Positions 1-11,355 are shown, counted from the stretch's first letter. The stretch: 64,000 nucleotides of DNA from Nelumbo lutea (GCA_022828595.1 JAKGHH010000004.1:51820922-51884921); one strand, 5' to 3'. The notes: a model not told the origin generated them from the letters alone. Numbers and translations: made by a program.

Positions 1-872
1 AAATCAGACATGGTGAAACATTGTAAAATATGCAAAAATATAGAATGATATTTTATAAAATGATAAAAGAAGCATTCGCACACCTTTTTAAATTATGTTC
101 TTGTTCCAAATCATTAAACAAATCTAAGAAATTAAGGCTATAGACAAAAAGAATGCAATCTGAAGTTGTCCTGTAAAACTTAAGATTCAAAACTACATGA
201 CAGAATGAGTTAAAGAAAAATTTATACTTGTAGAAAATGTAAATGGATCTAATAGATCAATCAAACAATCTATTACACAAACAAAAACAAATATTAACTT
301 CATGTTTGAAATGAATATTGAGCTGCCTCAAAGTGGTAATCATGTTAGGCAGGTAAATAATACTGCTACTCCATGTATCAACAATAACTTATATTGTAAT
401 ACTATCTCTTGTACTCCGCATAATGTTGGTAATGTTCACTGGGGAATATGTCCATCCCAATAAATTTTCATTGTCACTACCCATAAAAATGGAAATATGT
501 CATGGAAATATTGGGAATTTAGGGACATATTAAACCATGCTCCAGATTGTAACTCCTACTCTCCTAGTGACCTAAACAATCTTTTGAGTTTCATTTCTCT
601 TTGCTCTATACTTTCATTGTATCTTTGGTAAAGTTGCAGACTGATCTGCTCTCTGTGTTATCCAATTAAAGCTATGATTGCTTGTTTCTATTTTCTTAAG
701 CTTCAACTGTCAACCTATGTTACTAGGATACAACACAATATGTCACCCACACCCTTGTACAGGTATCCAGGTAACATACTAACATACTGTCAAATGATCG
801 AATCCCTCGAATCTAATTGCTTCCCCTCCTCTTGGTCTGTCAACCAGTCAAACACAGAAGTTGTCCTTGGAT
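1..872. other. Intergenic, no gene recognised
   Basis: AT-rich sequence without a convincing exon, RNA gene or repeat border. The short open frame at 674-910 runs into the GCCCAA-rich repeat that follows and does not look like a protein. Confidence 0.6.
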
Positions 873-1632
873 TTTCAGTCCTTGGGCTGGGCCTAGGCCA
901 AAAACCTTGAGCTTTCTTATTTTTCAGGTTGGACTTGGGTCTAGCACTTAGGTTGCCCAAGCCCAACCCAACCTCAATGGCCAAACCCAAAAGCTTGGCC
1001 CAACTGTACACAAACATAAATACATGTGTACATAAATGCATATATACAATGGTATAGACAGGAATTTCTTTTCTAGTGGGGTCATTCAATAACTTAAAAG
1101 TGGTTACCAGAAAGTTTGGTGCAAAAGCATCAACCATTTGGAGAAGAAAATGTAGAAGAAAACCCCAAAAACCCCAATGTTTTGGGGATCTCCGTTGCAC
1201 AAAATAGTTCAAACCACTATTACGAAAAAAAGGGAAAATGATGGAAAAAATTCAAGAGGGTTTTCTGGGGTTCTAATTTCAGGAGGAAAGGAATGTTCTG
1301 CCCCTCTCTCTTATATTTTCATTTAACTTTAATGAGGTCAATATGGGAAAGTTGGACTAAATCAATACATGTACTCAATTTTTTGAACTACAGTGGGGTC
1401 AATTGACCCCACTCAGATACACGTAGCTCCGCCCCTGCATGCATATATACAAAATATACATGTTTCCTATTCAATGGTTTAAATTGTTTATACAAAATAT
1501 GTTTAAGGTAGCTTTTTAATATATTGGGCCTAATATGCCCACTTGAGCCTAATTGACCAACCCAAGTCTGCCCTACTCCCAAGCCCAACCCAAGTATGTC
1601 AAATTTCAATGTGGGCTAGGCCTAGGTTGGAT
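873..1632. repeat. GCCCAA-rich repeat, left part of the outer nest layer
   Basis: Reiterated variants of GCCCAA, GGGCCTAGG and CCAAGCCCAACCC occur at about 873-1008 and 1527-1632, with AT-rich DNA between. The same vocabulary resumes at 7045, directly after the inserted TIR element, so the two blocks were once joined. Open frames here on either strand (for example 790-1212 minus, with GLGLG-like translations) are products of the repeat, not genes. The borders and transposon class of this outer layer are not clear. Confidence 0.55.
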
Positions 1633-1718
1633 CAATGTTTTAAAACGAGGAGGCGTCACGCAAGGCATTCCACTACCTAGAGGCATGAGGTGTAGTTCAA
1701 AATGCAAGAGGCATAAGC

Positions 1719-1959
1719 TGAAAACAGAAACAAATGTTTGAAGATTTCTGTTCTAATTTCATTGAGAAGATCTGTACAAATATATACAACTTCTAAGAAT
1801 CAATCTAGGAGCTATTCTAGGAAATTAACCCACTAATTTAGCCTAAAGAAAAAAAGGAAACTAAATCACAGCCTAAATAAGAAAATAAATAACTAAAAAA
1901 ACAGGAAAGATTCTGACTCGGATTCCACAAGGAATAATCCTCGTCATCCCTTTCCAACA
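1719..1959 (-). repeat. copia 1, 3' LTR
   Basis: This matches 6341-6597 along its length apart from scattered substitutions and small indels. It starts TGAAAACAG and ends CCAACA in plus-strand reading. The other LTR carries an extra short A-rich segment that accounts for most of the length difference. Confidence 0.93.
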
Positions 1960-3685
1960 CTCCCCCCCAAGCTGGTGAATGTATATCAATCATTCCCAGT
2001 TTGGATACATTTGTCTCAAACCCGACCCTAAGTAATGGTTTAGTAAGGATGTCTGCCTCCTGTGATCCATATGGCACATAGGATAGACAAATTTTTCCAC
2101 TTTCGATCTCTGATTTGATGAAACTTCTGTCAATGCAAACATGCTTCATTCGATCATGTTGAATAAGGTTGTGTACAATTGCTATTGCTGACTTACTGTC
2201 ACTATACAGTTTCATTGGACTATCAAGTGGAACATTTAGGTCTGACAGTAGTCATTCAAGCCATATTAACTCACAAATCCCTTGTGCAATTGCCCTGTAT
2301 TCTGCTTCTGCACTACTTCTGGGCACAAAAGTTTGCTTCTTACTTCGCCATGTAACAACATTCCTCCAAACCTTTGTACAATATCCTGTAGTAGACTTAT
2401 TGTCCTCAACCGAACCAGCCCAATCAGCATCTACAAATCCCTCAACTAACCGGTTATCACTTTTCTTGAACAATATGCCCTTGCCAGGAGTTCCTTTCAA
2501 ATATCTAAGGATCTGATCAACAGCACACTGATGTCTCTCGATTGGAGCATGCATAAACTTACTAACTATGCTAACACTATAGGCAATATCGGGCCTAGTA
2601 AGTGATAGATAGATTAGTTTTCCCACAAGACATTGATATCTCTCTTTGTTAGTTGGAGGATCATTCTCAGAGATCTTATGCGTCCAATTCTTCTCTAGTG
2701 GAGTGCTAGCTGGACGACAACCAAGCTTCCCAGTTTCCTTCAACAGATCTATGATGTATTTTCTTTGAGAAATGAAAATACCAGTTTTGCTTCTAGCAAT
2801 TTCCATCCCAAGGAAATACTAAAGTTTTCCAAGATCCTTAACTTTGAACTCAGATTGTAGTAGGCCCTTGAGATTCGTAATCTCATCATTGTCATCACCC
2901 GTGATTACCATATCATCAACATACACAATCAAGATTGATTTTTTCCATCCCTTGATTGTTTTATGAATAGAGTGTGATCTGCCTGTCCTTGTGTGTATCC
3001 AAATCTTTTCATAACTGTGCTGAATCGAGTGAACCATGCCCTAGGAGATTGTTTTAACCCATACAGAGACTTTCAATTTACACACTAATCCTGGTTTTTC
3101 TTTGTCTTTGAAGCCAGGAGGCAGCTTCATGTAGACTTCTTCATCAAGAATTCCATTCAGGAAAGCATTTGAAACATCCATTTGGTGCAATTCCCAATCC
3201 AAGTTGGCTGCCATAGACAAGAGAACCCGTATAGAGTTCAATTTTGCAACTGGTGCAAAAGTTTCTTCGTAGTCAAGCCCGTATGTTTGCATATACCCTT
3301 GAGCAACCAAATGCGCCTTGTATCTCTCTATTTTCACTTCCAAGCCTACTTTCACCGTAAAAATCCACTTACAGCCCACTAACTTCTTCCCTTCAGGCTT
3401 GTTTACAACTTCTTATGTATTATTGTCATTTAGTGCCTTCATCTCTTCCAAAACAGCAGCCTTCCATTTTGAATCTCTCAAGGCATCATATATATTTGCA
3501 GGAATTGTTACATTATCAAGTTGAGATACAAATGCCCTGTGAGTGTTAGATAAACAGCGAAATGACAAATGATTTGAAATCGGATGTTGAGTATAAGATC
3601 TTACCCCCTTTCTTATAGCAATGGGAACATCCAGATCATCAATAGTAACAACACCTCTTTGTGAATCTTGTGGTGAATCTGCCAT
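1838..3685 (-). pseudogene. copia 1 pol, reverse transcriptase and RNase H part
   Basis: Polymerase half of the polyprotein. From high to low coordinates it contains the RT start (GCKWIFTVK), the KAHLVAQGY and ETFAPVAK blocks, the YVDD catalytic box at 2912-2923, FISQRKYIIDLL, and the RNase H region with VDADWAG and SSAEAEYRA. Most pieces share one frame but are cut by in-frame stops near 3413, 3038, 2816 and 2249. A segment of about 45 codons before YVDD is read out of frame between two small indels. The last frame runs on into the 3' LTR. Non-functional. Confidence 0.9.
1960..1970 (-). other. copia 1 polypurine tract
   Basis: On the minus strand a run TTGGGGGGGAG directly precedes the 3' LTR, the expected primer site for plus-strand DNA synthesis. 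Confidence 0.85.
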
Positions 3686-3795
3686 AGGTTCCGATGATTG
3701 GTTTTGCTGAGTAACACGGGGCCTCCTTGAGTAAACAATTAGTTCACTTTGTTGTTGGACTGATTCTCCCCCTTGACCGAGACCTGTGGTTGTAT

Positions 3796-5300
3796 CTAGT
3801 AGGGTAATGGTGGAGACTCAGAGGATGGTAAAGTGGACACTGATGGAGACTGGGACAAAGACACAGGAAGAGATATCGAAGGATCCCAATGATTATCTTC
3901 AATTAAGTTCTCCCCCTGAAGAGAATTGTGGGAATAGAAGGATTGATCTTCTAGGAATGTAACATCATAGGATCCATAGATTTTTTTGTGACAGGATTGT
4001 AACATTTATATCCTTTTTTAGTGGGAGAGTATCCTATGAAGATACATTTGATGGCCTTTGGATCAAGTTTTCCCCAAGTAGGACTGGTATTATGAACAAA
4101 CACAGAACACCCGAATATTTTTGGTGGGAGAGAGTTGAGTAAACAAATATGAGGGAATTCTTTTTGGAGACAACTGACTGGTGTACGGAATTTGAGGGGT
4201 TTTGATGGAAGTCTATTGATTAAATAGGCAGCAGTTAATACCGATTCTCCCCAAAAATGATGTGGAACACTAGCAAACATGAGTGATCAAGCTACCTCCA
4301 ACAAATGATGATTTTTTCGTTCTACAACCCCATTTTGTTGTGGGGTAGATGTACATGAGCTTTGATGAAATATGCCATTCTGAATGAGGTAATCTCCAAG
4401 AATCTGTGCAAAATACCCTCCTCCATTATCTGTGCGGAGTATGAGAATGTTGCATTGGAACACATTCTTTATCATTTTATGGAACTGTTGAAACACATAC
4501 CCGACATCAGATTTGTTCTTCAAGAGATAGGCCTAGCAAGCACAAGTATGGCCATCTATGAAGGTGATGAACCATCTCTTGCCTATTAAACCCACAACCC
4601 GTGATGCTCCCCAAATATCACTGTGAACAAGATGGAACGGTTTGGAAGGTTTGTAATTGTGAATAGGATAATTTTTTCTGGACTGTTTCGCAAGAATACA
4701 TGACTCACAATGGAAAGAAGAAGGATCTTTATTGAGAAATAAGTTTGGATACAAATGTTTCAAATATTGAAAACTAGGATGTCCTAAGCGTTTGTACCAT
4801 AGAATTACATCTGAATTCAATGAACTAGATGCAGAAAGAGAAAGATGTGGTTTTGGCCTTGGAGAAGAATCAGTGAGATAGTAGAGACCATGTTGTTCTT
4901 CATCATTGCCAATCATCTTCCCAGAAGACGGATCCTGAGAAATACAACAATCACAAAGAAATGTTACTTTACAATTTTGATCCTTAGTTAACTTACTAAC
5001 AGAAAGGAGATTATATCTTAAACTCGGAACATGAAGAACAGATTTCAAATAAAGTCCTTGGTAAAAAACATCTCCAACTCCAACCACAATTATTGTATTC
5101 CCATTTGCCAATGAGACTTTTATCTCACCATCACATTTTTTATAATTCAAAAAAGTTGTATGATGTCCTGTCATATGATCTGATGCATCGGTGTCAACAA
5201 TCCAATCATTGAGATCATCTTTTCGTGATAATAGAGATGATGAGATATTACCTCGTTGTGCAATTGTTGTTGTAGGTGTAGAACCTAATGCCTCAGAAAT
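3796..5300 (-). pseudogene. copia 1 pol, protease and integrase part
   Basis: Protease core WIVDT-D-ASDHMTG near 5150-5205; the usual Gly after the catalytic Asp-Thr is Asp here. The integrase zinc-binding module follows (YKRLGHPSF, then CESC), then the catalytic core with HSDIWG, RTDNGG and QQNGVVERK. The frame is the same as the preceding gag zinc-knuckle segment and is broken by stops at about 4533 (TAG where Trp is expected) and 4286 (TGA where Arg is expected), both transition-type changes. Frameshifts occur near 3990 and again before the RT segment. Confidence 0.88.
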
Positions 5301-6323
5301 CTATTGTTGGTGAAGAAGAGACCTTAAAATCTCCATTTGTTCCGATGTAAAAGCTGTTATGTTAGGCTTCTTTGTCTCAACAGATTCGGCTACATGAGCT
5401 AAAGGGTTGCCTTTCCTCTGATTTTGTGGTTTCCAATCTGGAGGTTTTCCATGAATGTCCCAGCAAGTCTCCTTTGTGTGATACAGCTTTTTGCAGTGTT
5501 CACACCACTGGTGGTTTTCTTTTTTCTTCTGAAGTTGAGACCGAGTAGATGCAAGTGCAGATCCTTGAGATTGTTCCTCTAGGATTCCGTGTGAGGATGG
5601 GTTCAGCATGACTTTCCTCCTACTTTCTTCTCGTCGAACCTCAGAGAACACCTCACGAAGTTAAGGAAGGGGTTTGATTTCAAGAATACGACCTCGTACT
5701 TCATCCAAGTCTTTATTGAGTCCTTGAAGAAAATCAAATACTCGATCTTTCTCATGGACTTGATTGTACAGTACTCCATCATCAGTACACTTCCATGGAA
5801 TTGTATAAAACAAATCCATTTCTTGCCATAGATCAATCAGCCTGCTGTAGTACTCTGTTACTGACATTGATCCCTACCTTGTGTTCCACAGGAGAGAATG
5901 AATTTCAAAACATTGAGACGTGTTTCCAAGATCTGAGTACATCTCCTGAACAGCCTTCCATATTTTGTGAGCATTCTTCTAAAACAGATGCTTGCATCCT
6001 ATTTGCGGCTCCATGGAATTGATTAACCACGCCATTACAATGGAATTTCCAGCTTCCCATGTCTTGTAACTCGCATCACTGCTCGCTAGAGGAGGGATTT
6101 CACCAGTAAGGTAACCCACTTTTCCTTTTCCTCGAATCACCAACAAAACGGGTTGAAACCATTCACGAAAATTGGACCCATTTAATTTGTGCTGGGTAAT
6201 CTGTAGAGAATGGCTTATGTCAGAGGTGGTGAAGGAGGTTCCAAGGGATTTCGATGCATTCATGGTTGAATCTACTACTGTCAAGTCCACTGTTGATGAA
6301 GAATGGCTCGTTCCAGACATCAT
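5301..6323 (-). pseudogene. copia 1 gag
   Basis: The start is placed at the ATG ATG just inside the primer binding site (6323). The N-terminal part has the copia-gag signature LNGSNFREW, followed by a UBN2-type segment (LIDLWQEMD, FDFLQGLN) and a CCHC zinc knuckle CEHCKKLYHTKETC near 5455-5510. Frame changes occur near 5980 and 5650. A single TAG at 5301-5303 separates gag from the protease in the same frame, so gag and pol were one polyprotein or the stop is a later mutation. Confidence 0.88.
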
Positions 6324-6328
6324 CGCAA

Positions 6329-6340
6329 GCTCTGATACCA
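6329..6340 (-). other. copia 1 primer binding site
   Basis: The minus strand reads TGGTATCAGAGC directly after the 5' LTR. This is the standard plant copia site, complementary to the 3' end of initiator methionine tRNA. Confidence 0.93.
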
Positions 6341-6597
6341 TGAAAACATAAACAAATGTTTGAAGATTTCTGTTCTAATTTCATTGAGAAGATCTGTACA
6401 AATATATAAAACTTCTAAGAATCGACCTAGGAGCTATTCTAGGAAACTAACCCACTAATTTAGCCTAAAGAAAAAAAAGGAAAGTAAATCACAACCCAAA
6501 AAAAAGGAAAATAATCACAACCTAAATAAGAAAATAAATAACTAAAAAAACATGAAAGATTCTGACTCGGATTCCACAATGTCATCCCTTTCCAACA
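6341..6597 (-). repeat. copia 1, 5' LTR
   Basis: Partner of 1719-1959. Next to it are the primer binding site on one side and the target duplication TAAGC on the other. Confidence 0.93.
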
Positions 6598-7044
6598 TAA
6601 GCCACCCAAACACAAGGAGGTGCTAGGGGGGATCTCATTTTTTCTTTATTTTTAACAAAAATCTTTTATATTAAGAAGAATAAAGATGCATAAAATTAGT
6701 TAAAAGGGGCAGGGGCAAACCACTTTCTTTCCCCTTATCTTTGCTTCCCTTCCCTTTCCTTTTCTTTTCTTTCATTTTCTCTTTTTTTTCTTCTCTTTCT
6801 TTTTCTTTCCCTTCCCTTTCTTTTCCTTTCCTTTACTTTTTTTTTCTTTTTCCTTTTTTCTCTGTCTTTTTATATAAGATGTGCATGAGGCGCATGAGGC
6901 GTACACCTCTAACACCCCTCATGAAAAAAGCGTAGGCGTACGTCTCAGAGGTGTCAGCGCCTCTGGCATATGCCTCAGGGCGTTTTGGGAGAGACGCACC
7001 TCCAGGTGTATGCCTCCTACGCCTTTTAAAACACTAGGTTGGAT

Positions 7045-7215
7045 AGATCCACTTGGCCTTGAGCTCAGTTCAGGTTCAAGTCTAAGGCCCAATGCTTAGG
7101 GCCAAGCTTAGCACCCATGCTAAGGGCCTTATGCCAGACCCAGGCCTGAAATGTAAGCTCAGGCCCAAGTAGGCATGGGCTCAAGCCAAGTCGGGCCTAG
7201 TTCCAAGCCTATGAT
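7045..7215. repeat. GCCCAA-rich repeat, right part of the outer nest layer
   Basis: This continues the GGCCCA/GCCTGA word repeats that stop at 1632, starting right after the 9-11 bp duplication of the inserted TIR element. Confidence 0.6.
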
Positions 7216-7436
7216 TATAAGTGTGATTTAGATTATAGATTTCAGATTTTGAAAATCTTATATTTAAATACATGTATTTAGGTTTTAAAAACATGTCACT
7301 TAAATTTAAAAGATAAAAGTACAAAAAGACATTTAAATAGTTTGGCTATTTAGATTTTGAATTTTTTTTGTTACAAATTTTTAAATGTCTTACCTAAGTG
7401 ATTAAATTTAAAGATTAAAATTCGCATGAGAATGGG
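7216..7436. other. AT-rich spacer
   Basis: No gene or recognisable repeat. It may belong to the outer GCCCAA-rich element. Confidence 0.5.
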
Positions 7437-7905
7437 GTTGTTTCTGTCATGTTCTCAGGCCCAATTGGAGTGGGTGACTCTCTCAGAGCTGAGACCCAAT
7501 CAGTTATGGTAGGAGTCCAGAAAGCTAGGGAGATGGATATCAGAAAACTCATAATTGAAGGGGATTCGGAGGTGGTGGTAGGGTGGCTGAATAAAGAATA
7601 CAGTGGTTTATGGAGTTATAGCAATGTGAGGAGGAAATTCAGATGGCTGGTTTGAGAAATGGAACTTAAAATCAGTTGGGTGAAAAGATCAGCTAATTCT
7701 TTTGCTGATGGGTTAGCTAAGCAAGGGGTGGACAGGGTTTCAATGTTCTGGGCACAGATGTAATTTAAATTTTCTTTTTTTCCTTTCTCTCTTGTTTCCT
7801 TTCTTGGGGCTCAAGCTGATTTTGGAAGATAAGAAAGTTTGTCTTCCCCATTATAAGTTTATTGTGATAATTAATGAATTGTGTTATTGATCAAAAAAAA
7901 AATAT
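7437..7905 (+). mobile_element. 5'-truncated LINE fragment with RNase H tail
   Basis: The frame at 7449-7760, with one stop, encodes the C-terminal RNase H of a plant L1-type LINE ORF2: FSGPIGVGDSLRAE, IIEGDSEVVVGWL and [14 protein letters not shown] short 3' UTR and an A-run (7894-7902) follow. The rest of ORF2 is missing, as usual for incomplete LINE reverse transcription. I could not find a target duplication. Confidence 0.85.
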
Positions 7906-8027
7906 TTGGACAATCACCATTTGCAATCATGATACTACTAAAATTCTAGTTTAACTTTTATGACACCAAGACAAGTATGGGCATTATATTTTGTATTACA
8001 TAATATGATATAATATATATGTGCATT

Positions 8028-8320
8028 GCAGGCCGGGCCAGGCCTAAGGTGTTGGTCGCAGGCCTACCAGAAATTTTTGGGCCTGATGCAGGCCCAAGCC
8101 AGACCTAAACACAAAACCTAGACCTAGGTCCAAGCCCAAAATTCCAGGCCATGGCTGATAATTATCAACTCTAGCCCCTATAACTGGGCCCAGGCCTACC
8201 CCAGAATTTTTTTGGCCCAACGCAGACCCAAGTCAACCTACACACAAAACCTAGGCCCAAACCCAGAATTTTCAGGCTGGGCTGAAAATGATCAATTCTA
8301 GCCCAGCCCACTTGATTTGC
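8028..8320. repeat. GCCCAA-rich tandem duplication
   Basis: Two imperfect units of about 125-140 bp, each with GGCCTACC...AGAATTTTT, CACAAAACCTAG and GATCAATTCTAGCCC-like blocks. The word composition is that of the repeat around 900-1632 and 7045-7215, so probably the same element family. Confidence 0.65.
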
Positions 8321-9395
8321 ACCCACAACTGTTCAAGCCTTCTACTACACTTCAATTTTTCTTGCTTTGGTAGGTAAGGCATATTCAATTTTGCAGATTT
8401 CATCTTATTCGAAGTATTGACATTTTTCTTTCAAGTTTCAGACGCTTCCTCAGTCGTCATCTTCAACACCAATGATGAATTCAATTGTTTATAAATCGCT
8501 AGCACCAGAGAGGATGTTACCTCTGGCTGGTCAGGGTTCCAAATGTTGATCCTGATTCTAAAAATCCCCTCCCATGCACTACCTCCACAATTCTTGGAGC
8601 CTTTAACCATTCTGAAACTCTTTCATGGCCACTCTTTGGAGCATTTACGTCTTGACAAGGTTTTCATCTTGCTTAATTAGCTTTGAGAATTTATCACACA
8701 CGCCCCTAATTAGCTTAGGTGTAGCCAGATTCCATAGAAGGAAAGATAAACCTCAAACATGCATGTCCATATCCTGCTCTTCCCAACTTTCAACGTTCAT
8801 GCTAGGGTTTGACTTGAATAGCTTAAATCTCCCTCTCATAGTGAAACCCCCAAGATTTCAGCACTCACTGCATATCACCACCATCTTGTTGTCTCCATAG
8901 AGGAGCAGAAATCGATAAATGATAGTGTTAAAATTGTAATGAGATTTTGTTTCAAGATGTCCCAGCTCGGCTTTCTTCCATTTCGCATATCACCTCCCCC
9001 CATATAGCCATATGGTAAGGATCCAAACATTATCATTGAAACAGCCAAGCAGCTTTTAATTGCATGGGCGTGACAATTCATCTCAAGGAGTTTACTTTTA
9101 TAGGACTTTCCCGAGGATGCAAATCCAAATCTTCAATCTTCAATCTTCAATCTTCAAAACTCAAAAGTAATTCTTGCTTCACCAAAAATCACTCCTTGGA
9201 ATTCCTTTTGGTTCACCTCCCTCTCCATCTACAATTCTTTCAAGATTCCCTAAGACATTATCCAACCAATTGCATTTTCCTGTCAGTATGACAATCAACT
9301 TCCTCTCGCCTTTGCCAAAAAAAAAAAAAAAAAGTCCAATTAACACCAAGTGTATATCCCTGTCATTTTTTATTATCATCTAAGCAAAGTAGTAC
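8321..9395. other. Unassigned sequence, no confident gene
   Basis: Base composition is closer to coding than the surroundings. The minus strand has several short open segments (about 9290-9180, 9081-8875 and 8600-8460) but no recognisable domain, and stops lie between them. It could be an eroded pseudogene. An A-run lies at 9317-9333. I do not assign a function. Confidence 0.4.
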
Positions 9396-9457
9396 ATGCC
9401 TTTCTCTGCATATTTATTCCATCTTTGTTTGCTCCCCAATGATTCAACCACAAAACC
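9396..9457 (+). pseudogene. Left part of a reading frame split by copia 2
   Basis: ATG at 9396 opens 20 codons plus two bases, stopping exactly at the 5' LTR of copia 2. The frame resumes in phase after the element at 15246. It may equally be an internal exon starting at an AG just upstream. Identity unknown. Confidence 0.3.
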
Positions 9458-9805
9458 TGTTGAGTTTGGGCAGATTTTAAGTTATTGGGCCCAGCTTTGT
9501 TTTATTTTATTTAAGTTATTAAGTTAGGAAGTTCTTGGGCCTTAGGCCCATTAGTTTATGTTATTTTAAGTTGTGACTGTTCAGCTACTTAGAGTAGCCA
9601 CCCTACTAAGGGTATTTTTGTAATGTTTCATTCTTTTGTTTGAAGTATATAAATCAAGAGGGGTTGGCGACCAGATCTATTCAGTTCTGGCGACATCCCA
9701 TTCTCATTTCTTCTTCTCTCTCTTTCTCACTTGCTGAAACCTTTCAGTTTCTACTACTTTTCTTCACAAAGAATACATCAGAATTAGTTATCAGCAATTT
9801 CTACT
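9458..9805 (+). repeat. copia 2, 5' LTR
   Basis: Nearly the same as 14893-15241. It contains a TATATAAAT box at 9646-9654, the likely LTR promoter, followed by a pyrimidine-rich leader. Confidence 0.92.
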
Positions 9806-9820
9806 TAGTATTAGAGCAGG
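9806..9820 (+). other. copia 2 primer binding site, degenerate
   Basis: Reads TAGTATTAGAGCAGG, recognisable as the TGGTATCAGAGC initiator-tRNA site with two transition-like changes. Confidence 0.7.
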
Positions 9821-10277
9821 CCGAAGGTTTCTTGAGCTGCTCTATTATGCAGCCCTAGATCGGCCGACTACACAGTTATATGAGAGGCTGATTGAAGACC
9901 TCAGATAATCCCAGTTTTTGGATTTTTGGGTGGATCTGTTTCTTCCTGTAGCCGGTCTAGGGTTTCCCATCAAATTCAGGAAGAACTGGAGAAAGGGGGA
10001 GAGTCTTGTTTTTGTAGGACTCTTTAATTTTGACCTAGGAAGTGGCGCCCTAATTTTTTAGGGTTACTTGGAGTTTTCTGAAGGGGGTGGTTCAAGTCCC
10101 ATCTGTTTTGGAGGCCTCTGGAGGGAGCAGCTGATGCTTCTCTCTCTTCTGCTCCTGTGAAAAAGGAACCTTTTGTGGGAGGACCATCTAGGGTTCCAAA
10201 AGGGTGTGTGGTGCCTAAAGGGAATTATTTCTTTTTTATTCATCTCAAAGTGATTTTCTAACCCGTTTTTGGAAATA

Positions 10278-11031
10278 ATGGAGGGTCACGGAGTTGAAAA
10301 CAAACCGAGAAGTGAAATGGGGCAAGGGGGAGGAAGTGTTGGAGACCTTTTCGGGGTTGGGACCATCACTACATTTAAGTTAGATGGTACAAACTATTAA
10401 GAATGGTCACAATCTGCAAAGATGGTCATTGGTGCTCCTGAGAAGTTGGGGTATATCACTGCTAAGGAAGTGAAACCCAAGACTAACAGCTCCTGGTGAG
10501 TACAGAAAAATTATATGATAATGATTTGGGATGGGGTTGCAAAAACATACTCATAGTGAAAATGTTGCTAGGGCCTATCAGTTGAGGAACCAAATTATTG
10601 CTACCATACAGAGAGATAAACCTATTGTTGTTTATTTTTAAGCCCTTAAAACCCTATGGCAGGAGATTGACCATCTGGAGACAGTGGTTTGGGAAACTAC
10701 TACGGATGCAACTGCCTACCAAAAGCTCTTAGAGAGGAATAAAGTCTTTGAACTTATTGCTGGTCTTAATCCCGAATATGACATTGCAAGGCAACATATC
10801 CTTTCCAGGGATAGTGTTACTCTCTCTCAAGCATATAACTTTGTATCAGGGGAAGAGAGTAGGAGGAATGTAATGATGAAGAAATCGGGTCTTGACCAGT
10901 CAACCATGGTCAGTACTGTGAAACCTAAACATAGTGGAGACCGGGGTGGCAATGAAATCAAGAAGGAAGATAAGGACCTAATCTGTGATTACTGTAAGAA
11001 GCCTAAAAACACGAGAGATACCTACTAGAAG
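10278..11031 (+). pseudogene. copia 2 gag
   Basis: The chosen start is the ATG at 10278 after a leader of about 470 bases. The copia-gag signature TTFKLDGTNY is followed by a stop where Gln or Glu is usual. The rest reads in pieces through VFELIAGLNPEYD and SRDSVTLSQAYNFV to a zinc knuckle CDYCKKPKNTRDTY, in which the His and the last Cys of the CCHC box are replaced by Asn and Tyr. The knuckle is cut at that point by a TIR element, and gag resumes at about 11356 with KLHPHLVPNRL. Confidence 0.85.
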
Positions 11032-11355
11032 TAGTGTTTTAAAAGGCATGGGAGGCGTATGCTTGGAGGCGTGCCTCCGGGCGAGGAACTCCCAAAACGC
11101 CCTGAGGCATATGCCAGAGGCATTGACACCTCTAAGGTGTATGCCTCTTGCGTTTTTTTCATGAGGCGTGCTAGAGGCGTATGCCTCATGCACATTTGAT
11201 ATAAAATGATAGAAAAAAAAGGAAATGAAAGGAAAAGAAAAAAAAAATGATAGGGAAGGGAAGGAAAAAGAAAGAGGGAGGCTTACGCCTCTTGCGTTCT
11301 GAACTACGCCTTACGCCTCTAGGTAGTGTGAACGCCTCCGCGTTTTAAAACATTG
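11032..11355. mobile_element. TIR DNA element with GAGGCG/GCCTC words, inside copia 2 gag
   Basis: Starts TAGTGTTTTAAAAGG and ends CGTTTTAAAACATTG, with dense AGGCG/GCCTC/GGCATATGCC words at both ends and a purine-rich middle (about 11210-11280). It is the reverse-orientation relative of the element at 1633-7035. The flanks TACTAGAAG and GGTTGGAAG are consistent with a decayed 9-bp duplication of a target like TGCTGGAAG within the zinc-knuckle coding sequence. No coding capacity. Confidence 0.72.

Larger units (their letters stand above)
1719..6597 (-). mobile_element. Ty1/copia LTR retrotransposon, complete but decayed (copia 1)
   Basis: A full-length element of 4.9 kb on the minus strand. 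Its ends are LTRs of 241 and 257 bp with TG...CA termini, and it is flanked by a perfect 5-bp target duplication TAAGC (1714-1718 and 6598-6602). A canonical primer binding site and a polypurine tract lie next to the LTRs. The domain order gag, protease, integrase, reverse transcriptase, RNase H is that of Ty1/copia. Stops and frameshifts break the polyprotein, so the element cannot move on its own. It sits inside the TIR element 1633-7035. Confidence 0.95.
1633..7035. mobile_element. TIR DNA element with GAGGCG/GCCTC words, split by a copia insertion
   Basis: The left end starts CAATGTTTTAAAACG and the right end reads CCTTTTAAAACACT, an imperfect terminal inverted repeat. The direct repeat AGGTTGGAT flanks it at 1624-1632 and 7036-7044, and extends to 11 bp as CTAGGTTGGAT. 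A 9-11 bp duplication fits Mutator-like elements. Without the inserted copia the element is about 0.5 kb. It is rich in AGGCG, GCCTC and GAGGCATATGCC words near both ends, with a pyrimidine-rich stretch (6725-6870) inside. It has no coding capacity, so it is non-autonomous. A relative in reverse orientation lies at 11032-11355. The superfamily is inferred from the duplication length only. Confidence 0.7.

Noticed and set aside
790..1212. 140-codon minus-strand open frame
   Set aside because: Its translation is a product of the GCCCAA-rich repeat (GLGLG runs), with no domain and no gene-like context.
8400..9290. Minus-strand open segments as a gene or as the missing NOC2 C-terminus
   Set aside because: The pieces are short, separated by stops, and show neither Noc2-like sequence nor another domain I can name.
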